Assembly: GCA_001600615.1 (NCBI GenBank)
Contig: BCKK01000005.1
Span: forward strand, 806,001-870,000
Origin: Dioszegia crocea
Taxonomy: Eukaryota; Basidiomycota; Tremellomycetes; Tremellales; Bulleribasidiaceae
Direction: 5' to 3'
Length of the DNA stretch: 64,000 bases
Position 1 is the stretch's first letter; every line of letters begins with the position of its first letter. Positions 22,383-34,671 of this stretch are shown piece by piece. The notes beneath the pieces are model-generated. The model did no database searches and had not been told where the DNA came from. It saw nothing but the letters and a program-made list of their open reading frames with translations. The translations under genes were made by a program, and so were the position numbers.

Positions 22383-25300
22383 ATGTCTGACCACAACACA
22401 CCCCGCATCACCTACTCGGCTGAAGCCGGCCCATCTCAGCCCAGCGCCTCGACGACATCTCCAGCTCTGCCACCATCTCCGCAGTTGGCCTCGGCGCCCT
22501 CGCCCAGATTGACTGCGAGCAGCAGTCGACTTGCGAGTCTGCTGCTACCTGGAAGATCGCGCAGTGGGTCGACGGCCTCGGTGGATACCGCGGTCGTAGA
22601 TGAAGTGGAAGTGGACAGCCACAGCGGCCGAAATACACCCGAGCAGAGACGCCGGACTGGACGTGGTGAGTCTGACGTACTTCTCTGGGATAGCATTATT
22701 CTGTAGATGCTGTCAGTAGGAACCAGCGTGCCTGCGCTGACACGCAGCTGCTGCCTCTCTGCTCGCAAGTGACGCTCGGTACAAGAAGTTCTCTACCCAA
22801 GTGGACAGAGCTCTGCAGTCGTTTGAAAGCGTCAACGAATGGGCCGACTTTATATCTTTCCTATCGCGACTGCTGAAGGTATGACAAGACTCGCTCGCGC
22901 TGATATAGACTCTACAATCTCCGCACCCGCCATTTCACGAAATCCCTCGGAAACTAATCGTCTCAAAGCGCCTGGCGCAATGTCTCAATCCAGCCCTACC
23001 GGCTGGTGTCCATCAGCGTACCCTAGAGGTGTACGCGCATATCTTTAGTACAATAGGGGTGAGTGCTGTGGAGGGCTACGCTGATGTCAGGTCGAAGGGC
23101 TCAGGAGAGATTTACTCATCTGGTCATCCGGCTTATTTCCATTCTTCCAATTCGCCACGACTTCGGTTAGGCCTCACCTCCTCAACATATACGAGACGTT
23201 CTATCTGCCGCTTGGGTCTGATCTCAGACCCGCTACGAAAGCGCTCATATTGGCGCTTTTGCCAGGAATGGAGGAAGAGACTGGAGATTTCTTCGAACGA
23301 GTTTGTGATCGATAGTTCGAGCTGACTCCAGGTTTTAGCCCTCCTCACACACCTATCCACAGCGGTCAACCAAGACTTCTTCCTACACAACGTCCTGCTC
23401 GTCCTAATATCATCAGCGTCAGCTCGGCTCGCTGCGCTGCATTACCTCTCCCGCCGCATTGTCAAACCACCCGACGAGCTTCAAAGTGGACTGCTCCTAC
23501 GTGGACTGGCGGCTGTATTGGCGGATGAGAATGTGTTGGTCAGGCGGAATGGCTTAGATCTGCTTCTACGGATTTTGAGAATGGACGGAGAGCTGTATAA
23601 GTAAGTATGAGCCCAGCGTCACTGACGTCAGAACGGCCGAGGACAAGGATAAAGATCTGCTTTTGCGCTCAGCATTCGACGTCGTCCTTCAAAGAGATAT
23701 CTCACTTAGTCGACGGGTGTACACCTGGCTCTTGGGCACCGCTGAGTCGCCAGAACAACAAATCCAGTATTTCCGGCAAAATGGTCTGGACGCGGTCGTC
23801 ACGTCATTACAAGCAGACATGGATCTAGACCCTACTTCACCGAGACCGTTCCGCACGTTCCTCGCTTTGATGGATAAGTGGGAGGTGGGGTCGCTGTTAG
23901 CGGAAAAGCTGGTCATACCATCATTGAGGGCTTTGCACGCTGGTGTCGTGGCAAATGGGCAGACACAATTAGAGGTAAGTGCCCACAGGACCCGCTAATG
24001 TAGCTCTCAACAACGGCAAATGCGGTCTATGAAGGGGTAGAACCCATTGTGGTCTGGAAGCAGCTCTTTGAATTGTTGCAATCACAGCGAGAAGAGGTAT
24101 GTGCAAACCAGGTCAGACTGACAAAAAGGACATAGCGTTCGTTTCCTGGTTCGCAGAGACGATGACCCGGCACGAAGAAGAAACGGTCCGAATTGACATT
24201 CCCGCTATTCTGGAGTACTGCTTGTCCCAATTCGAGGTAAGCCCATGAATGACCGGTCTGACAAAAGCAACGCCGCCCATCCGGTTCCGCTCTGCTCCAT
24301 CTAGCCGAAACACTTCTTCGCCTCATCCCCACATCACACCTCAAAGCTCAGTCCCTAGTCGAAGGCGCCAAAGAGGTCAAATCCAGTGCAATCCCTCACA
24401 TCGTCCATGCAGTATTCCGCAATAGTCTCTCGGCCAGTCTGAAGGATGACGATCATCTCGCCCTCTTGCGCATGGCCAGCTTGCTGGTCGAAAGCGAGTC
24501 TCCGCTGCTCGGTGGAATAGATCTCGCGTCTTGGATGAAGTCGTCGAGTCAAACACTGGGACGGGTGAGTGTTGGCTAGATTCAGCTGATGATAGAAATC
24601 GTTCATATTGCTACAATCCATTGCTAGCCTTCTCCTTCAGATCGCACGGTCGTCCATTGTTGAGGCCCACACGATAGACGAGAGTGTGGTCGAGGCTGTC
24701 ATGGCATCTGTGAGTTACCGATAGGCATAGCTAATAGTAGCTGCTGAAATTTTTGCGAGTCGACCAATCGGCACATCACGTCCGCGCCGTCGAGCTATTG
24801 TGGGAGTTTAAACTTCATGCTGGCCCATATGCGCTCGAAGACGTCATCAGCCAACGTATGAAGTCGTCAGACCGCCATAGCGCATACGAGGAGTTTGGCA
24901 CATTGTGGCGATTGACAGGTGGGTCAGCGTAAGGCGAAGCTGACAACAGACGACGGGATGCTCCCTGGTGACATCTTCTACACGCCAATATTCATGGTTC
25001 TGGACGGGATGAAGAGCGGCGATCCGACCCTCGAACGAGTAGCCGAAACTTGGCTCCGGATGAATCTGGGCTCATACACCAGGTAAGTCCAGTGCCGACC
25101 GCGCTGATGCAGACTACTCGATCCTATCCTTTGTCGCCTTGGCGTGAAGGCTTTGGACATCTCGGCGACTACCCACCTAGTGGACAGTCTGGAAAGTCTG
25201 CTCCGCTTCGGAGGTCAGGCAATGAACAAGGCGCTTCGTACGATGACGGAGAAATCGCCCTACCCGCTTATCGCCGCTCAGCAGGGGAGTTACGCCTCTT

Positions 25301-27904
25301 TAGTGGTGGATGTAATTATAAAGTAAGCTTAATGCCAACGTGATTAATGATAGGCTCCTACACTCGTCGGCAACAGGCCCGAGCCGCTCTCGTCTGCTTC
25401 TTCGACTTCACGCATCGGTCCTTGCGGTGATGCAACTCCAGGTCAGCCTCGGTCTCGACGGAGCAAACATGGACCGAGTCCAATCCGCCATTCTCGACAA
25501 AGCCGAGGCAGCTGTACAGAATGCTGAGCTCGACCTGCAGGCCAAGCTACTCCAGCTTGTCCGCGCCACCATATCAGAAACCCCTCGCCAACACCGCAAA
25601 TCCTCATCAGTCACTACATCCGAAAAGACTCCAGATCGGGATGGTCGAATCATCGCCTTGGTCCGGCTGGCGATTGTCGATCCGCGCCTTGTGCCTGTAT
25701 TGAAGCACTGGGTCATCTTTGTTCAATCAACAGCTCAGCACTTTGCCTCTCGGCGAGATCTACTGGAAGATCTCGGCAAAAGCCTGACTTTGGCATTACG
25801 GTCTCAGGCTCTGCGACTGAAGCAGGCTTTCACGTTTCAATGCGCACTCGCTTTGTCTGAGCTGGAACCGATCATGCTGCTTGATGGCCTGGAGCGGGTG
25901 GCTATTCTGCTCCTGCCCAAGAGGGCCGAAAGGCGGAGTGAGGAGGGCAACAGGAATGCCGAGGGGAGCTCTATATTGGGGTACATGTCTGGAGTGTTTA
26001 CGGTTGAAGGACCGGTGTTGGAATTGGTACGTCTCGGGTGAACGTGGCTAATGGCAGAAAGCGGATAACGTACAGTGGCTAGATGACGCAGTCCATGCCC
26101 TCCTAGTCATCTGGACTGTCTCTCGTATGTCACCACCACACTGCTCGTCCCAAACGCACATCACCGCCTGCCTGCAGAGTCGCGATCGAGCGGTACTGGA
26201 GGAAATGTACAAAAGCCAACCCACGGCGATATTTGGCAGTCTGGTTCGACTATGGGCGCTGGCTTCCGCGGAAATTACGGACGAGGCGATATTTGAAGCT
26301 GTCGACACGTTGACGTCCAGCGCGCAAAAGGTGGTGGCGATGGTGGGAGAGAGTGTCAATACAAAGACCAAAGGCGATCATTCGTAAGTCAACTCTATAC
26401 TCAGCTGACATCAGGGTTGATCCGATATATACCGGATTTCTCGAGGCGTACATCCAGCGTCTCGAGGCGCCTATTGCCGTCCAGGTGTGGACCACTGCTT
26501 TTGGTCTTGCGAAGGACATGTTGGCGTCGTCAACTACGCCAGTGGCCAAAGCTCAGCTCTATCCCATGCTGCGGTGTTTGACTGCGCTGGGCAAGACTGT
26601 GGCTACGACTAGTGCCTTGGAGGATCGGCGGTTACGCCGGGACCTCTTGGAAACTTATGCGAAACTGTTGGATAACGTCATGGTGAATCTGCCAAAGCTG
26701 GAGGCGGGATTCTGGGAAAGGGCGAATGTCACTGGAGATGTTCACAAGGTGCGTCCTGTGCGAACTCGCTGACCACAGGTGCATGCCTACATCGCGTTGG
26801 AGATTGTACCAAATCTGCGCAGTCTACTACTTGAGAATGATCGGATAGCCGTGGCGTGTTCGTCAATCTCTACTGGGGTGCTCATCCCTGCGTTCAGACA
26901 TCAAAAGTGAGTCTTGGTTGTTCGCGCTGACACCAGGGTCGACTCGTTCATCCTTGACATCATCACCGAAATGGCCCATCTACATGCCGGCCGAGCTTGG
27001 CGGCCACTCATCGGTGACGCGTTTAACGATTCCCGCTTCTTCCGCATTTCTCCTGGAGAATCGACCCAATGGCAACCCCTCATCTCCGCTCTGATGGATA
27101 CGGACAAGGATCGATTCCTAGAGCTCTTATCCCGGATCCAAGCAGGACCATCCTCCAACATCTTCATCAACCGTGAATCCGAAATGATCTCTCGGTCCCT
27201 TAATCTCCGCCGCCTATCATTCGTCCTTCTCGCCGCAGACCCCAATCACTACCTCACTCAACTACCCAGTATACAAGAGAAGCTGGTCGACATTCTTCGA
27301 AACGACGTCGTCTCGCCCATGGTGCATAGCGAAGTCTATCTGTGCCTCCGGGTGCTGATGACTCGGATCTCCGCTCAGCACATGACAAATTTCTGGCCAG
27401 TCATCCTGGCGGAGTTACTCAAGGTGTTTGAGGGGACAATGGATGATCCTCTGCCAGATGGAGACGAGGGACTGCTGCTCGTACTTGCAGCGTGCAAGTT
27501 TTTGGATCTGCTCTTACTCATGCAATCGGAAGATTTCCAAATGTGAGTTATGGTGTGAATGAGCTAATCAAAGTCATCAATGGATGTTTGTGACCGATAC
27601 GACCGACGCGGCGTTCCCTTTGGAAGGATACGAGCCCGAGGCCATCATGGACCGCCTGACGGAGATTCTGGCGGAGCACTCTCACGTTCCTGCCAAACTG
27701 GATGTTGTCTCGTGGGAAGAGCAAACGGGACCCAGGGGGCCGAGGTTGAACTCGCTCAAGCGGTTGACGGGTTTACATCAGCTCCAGCCGTTCTTTGCGC
27801 GGGCGAGCATTGATACGTTTGAGGGGGTGTACTCGGGTCAGGGGGTGGACTGGGACAAGGTTGAAGAGGGGTTAAGCGAGGAGATATTCGATGGTACCAA
27901 TTAG
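22383..27904 (+). CDS. DOP1: Dopey family protein DOP1
   Basis: Large cytosolic scaffold of about 1,600 residues that with Mon2 and flippase Neo1 works at Golgi/endosome membranes. The N-terminal 100 residues are Ser/Pro-rich. The Dopey N domain follows after a first intron: [39 protein letters not shown], then [20 protein letters not shown] and [10 protein letters not shown], all hallmark Dop1 wording. The middle is alpha-solenoid-like. The C-terminal conserved block reads [16 protein letters not shown], where Dop1 proteins have an EWLFVTDT-like motif, and the protein ends at 27904. At least fourteen introns of 30-90 nt were read from GTNNGT donors and CTGA(C/T) branch sites (for example one closing at 22747). 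Its 3' end faces the Ssp120-like gene with only 17 bp between stop codons. Confidence 0.92.
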
Positions 27905-27921
27905 CGCTGTAGTGGGACGTA

Positions 27922-29206
27922 TTACATCTCGACACCTTCTACTAGAACTCGTCCGCTCGGAAACCCTTGCGCATCCTGTTTGTCAGCTTTAGTCAGCGTG
28001 AGATGCCTACTTGTATTCTGGCCTGTCAGCTTCATTCCCGCTCAGGCAAGATCACTCACTATATGGTACACCCGCCCTCAATCGCTCCTCCGCCGATCTA
28101 GGCTTGTGCCCATCATATTCTCCACCAGTGATGCGCTGCTTTGCCTCATCCAGCACAGACTTGACGCTATCCGATTGCTGTCCATCCCTAATCCGGTTGG
28201 GTTGGGCATTGGGGACGACTCTCTGACGTGGCGGGGGTGTCTGATGTTCCTGCGCTTCGTCTCCTGCCTTTACATCAGGCATGAGCGCTGCGTCGACTGG
28301 GCCCTCTCCAGGCGCGTGCGCATGGTCTGCGAGAGGGTCGACGGCGATATGATCTTTGGCCAGATCGGCCTCTGGGGCCAGGCCTTGGAAGGCGCGTTCC
28401 CGCGCGTCTTCTTCAGCCTCGATATGGCCGTGATCTAGATTTAGCTGGGTCGGACAGGAGCTTACGCTTGAAATGGGCGATATCTACAGGTCAGCTTTGC
28501 CGGATTAGGGACGTACCTTCCGGATGGTTGTAAGCCTCGTCTGTCTGAGTCTCGGGTGTAGAGTGATACAGCTAGGCGTCAGTCACGGAGTGGCACAACG
28601 AACCTCTTCGTGGTGCAAGAAACTACTCGTCAGCTATGCTTTGTCACATTAACTCACTATTCAGACTCTTCATCATAATGATCTGTCATCAGTGACGTCG
28701 TGATCCCTACTCACGACCTAAATTCTTGTAGCCCACAAACGAGGGCAGCCCATCTTTACCCCCAGCCTCAAACTCCGCCATACTGATCTTTCCTACACTA
28801 TCAGTCGACACTTTAGACCACATACCATCATTATCAGTGTCTAATTTGGCCAGTACCTGCGCAACGATATTTGCCGCTCGATAATCCACCACATCCGCAT
28901 GGCCTCCAACGGCCTCTTTGACGGAATGATGGTGTACCCCATAAACCGCTTCAATCTCGGGTACATCCCACTGCCCATCCAGATTCAAGTCGTGCAGCGT
29001 GAAGAAAGCAGGTAGGTCGAAGTTGTCAATGTGGTGTTCGGTATGCATCTACCCGTCAGCTTGTGCGGATATAGGGTTTGGGGTTGACTTACATGACGTT
29101 CAGCGTATGACATTCCGTCGTCCGCCGCGTCATTTAGGTCAAAAGTGTGGTCACCGTGAGCCGAGACCAGCGCGGCAACGAGTAGGTAGAGCGTAGGTGT
29201 GATCAT
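27922..29206 (-). CDS. Secretory-pathway EF-hand protein, Ssp120/nucleobindin-like
   Basis: Start 29206, N-terminal signal peptide (MITPTLYLLVAALVSAHG), then the acidic DLNDAADDG segment. Two EF-hand loops are visible: DLNLDGQWDVPEIE and DTDNDGKISMAEFE (the second is split by an intron after the codon for Gly). The linker EAVYGVHH after loop 1 is a signature of the Ssp120/nucleobindin group. The C-terminal half carries HPEG, AKQRITGGEYDGHKP and ends RPEYKDAQGFPSGRVLVEG before a TAA at 27922. Several exons are very short, around EDI/HHEE-coding pieces at 28600-28680. Known: Ssp120 binds Ca2+ and travels with cargo receptors in the early secretory pathway. It shares a divergent promoter of about 150 bp with the AlkB-like gene. 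Confidence 0.85.
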
Positions 29207-29357
29207 TGTGATGTATGATGGTGTTGAGTGATGAGTAGTGGAGCGAATCTGCTCAAGCTTCCCGTCCTCTACCCCGCACTCTCACGCGACTTACCCCGCG
29301 TTTGGCTGAGATGGAGTGGCAAAAGCCTTCACCTCTGCACTCCCGATCTACAACAGA

Positions 29358-30992
29358 ATGGCATCAATGGAGACTGTAGACGAACCCACACAGCTACTGC
29401 TGCTCGCATCCCTGCTCGAACCCGCATCATATCCGCAAGACGAGCTCCGCCTGGCCCTTTCCTCAGCCCGGGGCGATCTCAGCAAAGCCGCCGAAGAGCT
29501 CTTACTCCCGCGTGTGAAGAGTGCCGGGAAGCGCAAGGCCGGGACAAGCCTCGAAAGCTGGTTCGGAAAGAAACGAGATGTCCCTGCAAGTGTGGATAGG
29601 ATCGAGAAGCCACCTACAGGTCCAGAATCCTCGACGATCCCGAAGCGGGACGCCTTTGAGCTTCTAAAATCTACCCCTGTGGCTACTACCAAAGCCAAAG
29701 CTGCCCCCCAGCCAGCACTCCTCCTTACATCTCAACCCGCAATCGACAAGCACAAGCTCCCTTTGACCCTTCTCACATCACCGCTCTCCCCCGCATTCGC
29801 CTCGGCGCTGTATCTGGCAATGATGGACGAGAGCGAGGTATGGAGTCGGCACAAGTGGTACCTTGCCGGAAGATGGGTTGAGTCGCCGCATACGATGGCA
29901 AGTTACCATCAGGCTGGGGGCGGGTACGGTTTGGGCAAGGTCAGCGACGCTGCGATCGAAGGCGAGATGTCAAAAAGTGGATACTACTACTCTGGCAAAG
30001 AGCTCGAGGCTTCTAAGGTATGTCTTCGGGATATGTCCCGGCTAATCCTGCAGCTTTACCCCGACATGCTGCGCCGTGCGGCAGAGATGATTGAGCCAGT
30101 CGTGAACGCTGCTCTCGCCGACCGCTCGCGCTATCCCCTGGAATGGGCAGGTCGCTGGCGGGCAAATGTATGCGGCACAAACCGATACGACGGAGCGAGT
30201 AGCGGCGTAGGCTGGCATGCCGATCAACTCACATGTGAGCTATGCCCTATCCATTGCTGATGTAGATCTCGGCCCTTATGCCACAATCGCGTCACTCTCA
30301 CTCGGTACACCGCGCGCGTTCCGTCTGAGAGAGACCGACACAGTCGATCCTGCCTTCAAACAAGCTGCGGGCGGAATACGGACCTATGAAGTCAATCTAG
30401 GCCATAATAGCTTGGTATTGATGAATGGCGGTTGTCAAGAACGATACAAGCACACGTGAGTGTTGTCAGTACCTCAGCTAAGCGACAGGGTACCGCCTCA
30501 GAAAGCCCTAGATCTATTCCGGCCAGGGTGGGATATCGAGCAGGAGCTCATCCCCTCGTCTGACCAAAAGACATACACGGCCAGAATCAACATCACCTTC
30601 AGGTGGGTCTCAGCTCATCCAGTACTGATTCAGATTCTACAGGGAAGACTTTCACCCTGCGCCGGGTACAGGACCGTATGGACCAAGACAGGGAACGCCT
30701 CAGTGCAAATGCGGAATGCCCACGTAGGTCAGATCTGCAGGATACATTACTGACAGACAGCCTTCTACGCGCGGACCAGAAAGCAAAGACCCGCTCTAAA
30801 AGTTCTGCTCCGCCCAAGCTGGCTTCACTCATTCCAACAGCGGGCGGGATAATTGACGACGACATGGCGTTCTTTTGGCAGTGCCAATCCGCAGGGACCA
30901 CGGGGGATATGAAGGGTTGTGGTTTCTTTCGCGTTTTGGATATGCGGGCGGAGGGGAGGGGACCGTGTGTCGTAGATGTCGTCGGGCGTTGA
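29358..30992 (+). CDS. AlkB-family 2-oxoglutarate/Fe(II) dioxygenase with CUE and GRF domains
   Basis: Nucleic-acid dealkylating enzyme (inferred). Domains in order: CUE/UBA-like helices at residues 8-50 (LLLLASLLEPASYPQDELRL, ending in GDLSKAAEELL), a Lys/Ser-rich linker with LESWFGKKRD (PIP-box-like wording), then the AlkB core. Core motifs: NRYDGASSGVGWHADQ supplies the Fe-binding H-x-D; YKHTVP supplies the distal His; RINITFRFYR supplies the 2OG-binding Arg pair. ASLSLGTPRAFRLR is the usual strand. The C-terminus is a GRF zinc finger: PQCKCGMP, then FFWQCQ and GCGFFRVLD give C-x-C...C...C. Introns lie at about 30017-30052, 30235-30265, 30456-30489, 30603-30633 and 30724-30760. An alternative upstream ATG at 29316 adds 14 residues. 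Known: GRF fingers bind single-stranded DNA; CUE binds ubiquitin. Confidence 0.88.
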
Positions 30993-31092
30993 TGCAGGTG
31001 TTGTACATTGTTTATACGAGTGTAATATACAACGGGTGACGATTGGTAGATCTAGCCATCAGCCAGATGTCCACTGAGACAAGAACAAAGAC

Positions 31093-31608
31093 TCACCACA
31101 TGTCAACATCCATCTTTTCCTGTCCCTCATCATGCCTATCTGGCTCATCCTCATCCTCCTCCAGATCCTCATCACCATACTCCACATCCCCTCTATCGCC
31201 CATATCTTGCTCTCCTTCAAATTCCGCCGCTCCTTCCTCCATCCCCTCCCCCTCTTCCTTTGAGTCATCTTCAGCCGCCTCCGCCTCTTTAGCCCCACCG
31301 CCTAGCGCCTCAACCTCCTTCTCAATCCCCTCCAATTCAACCCTTTCCCGCTCTTTCCGCCGCTCCAGCCTTCGCTCTGCCCGCGCAGCTCTCCGCTCCT
31401 CTTCCCGCCGCTCGGATTCGTCAGGCTTTATCAGCCCCAGATCTACGCCAAGCGAATCGACCAGCCGTTCCAATTGAGAGCGGGAGGTGGACGATGGGGG
31501 TAGAGAAGCGAGGTAGTGCGATAGTGCTCCATGCGTATCTTTGGCATTGAGGTTGGTGGGTGCAGATACAGGCTCTAAGCGGAGTGGAGGGGCTAGTTGG
31601 CGGTCCAT
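31093..31608 (-). CDS. Acidic coiled-coil protein of unknown function
   Basis: Single long frame of about 171 residues from MDRQLAPPLRLEPVS (ATG 31608; an upstream ATG at 31629 is also in frame). The first 70 residues are ordered-looking (HGALSHYLASLPPSSTSRSQ, then LERLVDSLGVDLGLI). A charged coiled coil follows (ERREEERRAARAERRLERR), then a Glu/Asp-rich tail ending MDVDMW. At the last codon a donor-like GTGAGT gives the same end whether spliced (atg tg|a is a stop) or not (TGG TGA). No family recognised. The acidic tail would suit a chaperone or nuclear assembly factor, but that is speculation. Confidence 0.6.
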   Translation of the reverse strand: MDRQLAPPLRLEPVSAPTNLNAKDTHGALSHYLASLPPSSTSRSQLERLVDSLGVDLGLIKPDESERREEERRAARAERRLERRKERERVELEGIEKEVEALGGGAKEAEAAEDDSKEEGEGMEEGAAEFEGEQDMGDRGDVEYGDEDLEEDEDEPDRHDEGQEKMDVDMW

Positions 31609-31810
31609 CTTAAGGCGGGAAGTGTGCAAGATTGATGGTCAGATGCAAATGGTCGCGGTCGGTGGTGGTCAAATTTGAACTTTTTGGACACCTCCAAAAA
31701 GCCACGTCATGAAACATCCTGAAACGCAAGCTACCATGGACGCTGTGGGGTAACAGAGAAGGGCTTTGTATGATGACATGACCCAAAATGCACGACTACA
31801 ACCTCTCAGA

Positions 31811-32905
31811 CTACCATCCACATGAACCTCTTCTCCGAATACTCTCCAGTTGGCATGGGGAGCCCCACCAATGTCCCTCACTCGGCGTCATGGCCCATTT
31901 AACACTGGGATAATCCGCCTCCACCTCCAAGTCGACCCCTTGATTTCGGAGAATATATAGTGATGGCACTGCCATCATGTCGAGAGGATCAGAGGCGAGA
32001 TCCTTATGGCCTAGAATGAAGTAAAGGACGAGGATAATGATGTCGAGAGCTACGACGCCCAAATATGTTATCTACTTGTGGTCAGCATAAACATGCGAAT
32101 GGAATACTGATACTGCACGTACCAGAGCAACGATGTCCAATTCTGCCCTGAAGAAAAGTGCAAGTGCTGATAATGCCCCACCGGAAATGTCAATCGAGAG
32201 GAAGATGAGGGAGATGCCTTCGACTTGTCGAAGACGGTAGATTTCATAGTATTGTGGACTGGGTTGTGAGATTATGCGCCGATAGCCGAAAACGGCAATG
32301 ACTCACGCAAAGCCAAGTATCAATATAGCCGTAGATAGGTAGCCATACAACAAGAGTGGCACGTCCGTACCTCTGAGTTGGCCGTACTGCTCATCAGCAT
32401 TGTGGAAGATGGACACTCACCCAAAGCGTAAATATCGAGGTGGTCTCGAAGGCCGCCGAGAGTGCAAGGACGGCGAGAAAGTACAGAGCGGCCTTACGGG
32501 CGGAATACCCATGGGCATAGTAACAGCACTGTGCCCATGATACTAGGCAGAGTGTGCCGCAGATATGAGGTTGGATCTGGGGATTAGCGAAACGACCAGT
32601 CGGGAACTGACCTGTATGGCGATGTTTAGATTTTCGGCAATGACATAGCCTCCAAAGAAGATACTGCTTGATGCCCATACTCTTGGCGTGGTCAGTATCT
32701 ATGCAGCGGGAACTAAACAAGGACTCACGCCATGGTCCATTGTGAAAGACCCTCGGTAGATTTGGTCCGGTATGATTTGACAATTTGGGGTATGACCTGT
32801 TGGTCAGCGATCAAGACCTCAACGTGCAGAACTTACCATTACGATCCACAGTACAGCCCCTAGGGACGCCAGAATGTATTCGATCTTTTCATTTTGAGGG
32901 AACAT
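31811..32905 (-). CDS. PQ-loop repeat membrane protein, copy 1 (frameshifted C-terminal tail)
   Basis: Seven-span membrane protein with two PQ-loops: VIPQIVKSYRTKSTEGLS (first) and GFAPQYYEIYRLRQVEGIS (second). Members move amino acids or act at vacuole/lysosome membranes; the exact role here is unknown. Start MFPQNEKIEYILASLGA at 32905. Introns interrupt it about every 100 bp. It is about 85-90 percent identical to the neighbouring copy 2 through all spans. After KWAMTPS, a one-base deletion relative to copy 2 shifts the frame, so the tail reads EGHWWGSPCQLESIRRRGSCGW and stops at 31811. The ancestral tail (TGEYSEK...) is still legible in the adjacent frame. The tail lies after the last span, so the transporter core should be intact. 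Confidence 0.85.
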
Positions 32906-33515
32906 GGTGAGTACGAAGGGAGTATCTCAGTCGGGGGGAGAGGGGAGGGAAGGACAGAGAAGAAGATCGTGGGATCCCTGGCTGTTCCATCGCTCGGAAA
33001 CATAAACGTGTGCGAGCCAAGACCACATTGCAGAGAGGGCAGCAGTATTGACATGTCGTACTCTAACCGGAGAAGTATGATTCGGGCATATTTTGGCGAC
33101 TCAGAGGACGCCTCACGCCCTCCCCGCCTGACCGGTGACCCGCCCAATGGCCTGCATCACGCCCAACTCACGTGGCGATCCGATCTCTTGGTAGTGACGT
33201 AAGACCCCTGACAGCTGAACTGGACCCCCCGCACTAGCCCTACCGGCCCGAAATCTTCCCGAATTGCCGTAAACTACTACTTCGGGCAATGACCATTGCC
33301 CAAACCGGCGATTTTGACCGTGTAAGACCTACTCGTATATGGCTTGGACGGGTACCTCCCCTTCTGAGACCAGGTCATGGTAGTGTCAGCCCTGGACAGA
33401 GTGCTGAGCTGTGCTGCCTCCCAGCTGAGGTTCTGTGTCAAGCGGCACGGAGGCGGTGACGATAGAACGGCTTGCATGGGTACAGAATGGGCGATACACG
33501 CGCCTTGTACCGTCC
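32906..33515. promoter_or_regulatory. Spacer between PQ-loop paralogues with copy-1 promoter
   Basis: 610 bp. The part next to 32906 resembles the sequence upstream of copy 2 (34672 onward) in a series of short shared words, consistent with duplicated promoter DNA. The rest, 33150-33515, is unrelated and holds no gene I can recognise. Confidence 0.45.
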
Positions 33516-34671
33516 CTACAAAATCATCGGCAGAAACTTCTTCTCCGAATACTCCCCAGTCGGCGTAAAGGGCCCCACCAACGTCCCCGTACTCGGCGTC
33601 ATGGCCCATTTACTACTGATAGGACTATCCTCCTCGACTTTCAGGTCTGTCCCTTGGGTTCGGAGGGCATACAGAGATGGTACGGCCCTTCTGCCCAGAG
33701 GATCGGGAGCGGGTTCTTTATGGCCTAGAGTGAAGTAGAGGACGAGAATGATGATATCGAGAGCTACGACGCCAAAGTAGGTGATCTGAGGTTCAGCTCA
33801 TGTCAATTGCCCAAGACTCGGATACTTACCAAGGCAATCATGTCCAATTCTGCTCTGAAGAAGAGAGATAGAGCCGATAAGGTCCCACCGGATATGTCGA
33901 TCGAGAGAAAGATCAGTGAGATCCCTTTAACCTGTCGAAGCTTGTAGATTTCGTAGTATTGGGGTCTGGGTAGTGAGACAGAGTGAGACTGTGCACTGAC
34001 GTAGAATGACGCGGAAGATAGACACTTACGCAAAGCCAAGCACTAATATAGCCGTCGATAGATAGCCGTAAAACATGAGAGGTATATCCGTCCCTCTGAG
34101 CTGACCATACTGCTCATCAGCCCCCGCACGACCTGAAAGAGTTGAAGAGAACTCACCCAAAGTGTGAAGATCGAAGTGGTCTCGAATGCCGCTGAGACAG
34201 CGAGGAAGGCGAGGTAGTATAGAGCGGCCTTACGGGCGGAATACCCATGAGCGTAGTAGCAGCACTGTGCCCATGAGACAAGGCACAAAGCGCCGCAGAT
34301 GTGAGGTTGGATCTGAGGGTCAGCGCTCAGTCGTGGGCCAGCTCAACTGGGGATCCTCACCTGTATGGCAATATTGAGGTTTTCGGCAATGACGTAGCTT
34401 CCGAAGAAGATGCTGCTTGATGCCCATACCCTGTGGGGTCAGTGTTTATTCAGTTTTCGGAGAATGGAGAGATATGAGGTAGAAACTCACGCCATCGTCC
34501 ATGATGATAGGCCATCTGTGGATTTTGTCCGGTACGACTTAACGATCTGAGGTATGACCTGTTGCTTAGCCATGGTCAGAATGTCAAGGGGGGAGAGCTC
34601 ACCATGACGATCCACAGTACGGCGCCTAGCGAGGCAAGCACATACTCGATCTTTTCATCTTGAGGAAACAT
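33516..34671 (-). CDS. PQ-loop repeat membrane protein, copy 2
   Basis: Tandem paralogue of the gene at 31811-32905, same strand, 610 bp apart. Start MFPQDEKIEYVLASLGA at 34671; stop TAG at 33516 after EYSEKKFLPMIL. PQ-loops: VIPQIVKSYRTKSTDGLS and GFAPQYYEIYKLRQVKGIS. Spans between them include CGALCLVSWAQCCYYAHGYS, SARKAALYYLAFLAVSAAFE, then LFFRAELDMIALITYFGVVA and DIIILVLYFTLGHKE. Intron positions match copy 1 (for example after the codon for W in SIFTLW), showing the duplication included introns. The region just upstream also resembles that of copy 1 (atctcag, ggggagagg, aagaagac words in the same order), so the promoter was at least partly copied. Confidence 0.87.

Noticed and set aside
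31669..31881. Separate 70-codon minus-strand ORF
   Set aside because: It is a shifted reading of the tail region of PQ-loop copy 1 plus downstream DNA, not a gene of its own.
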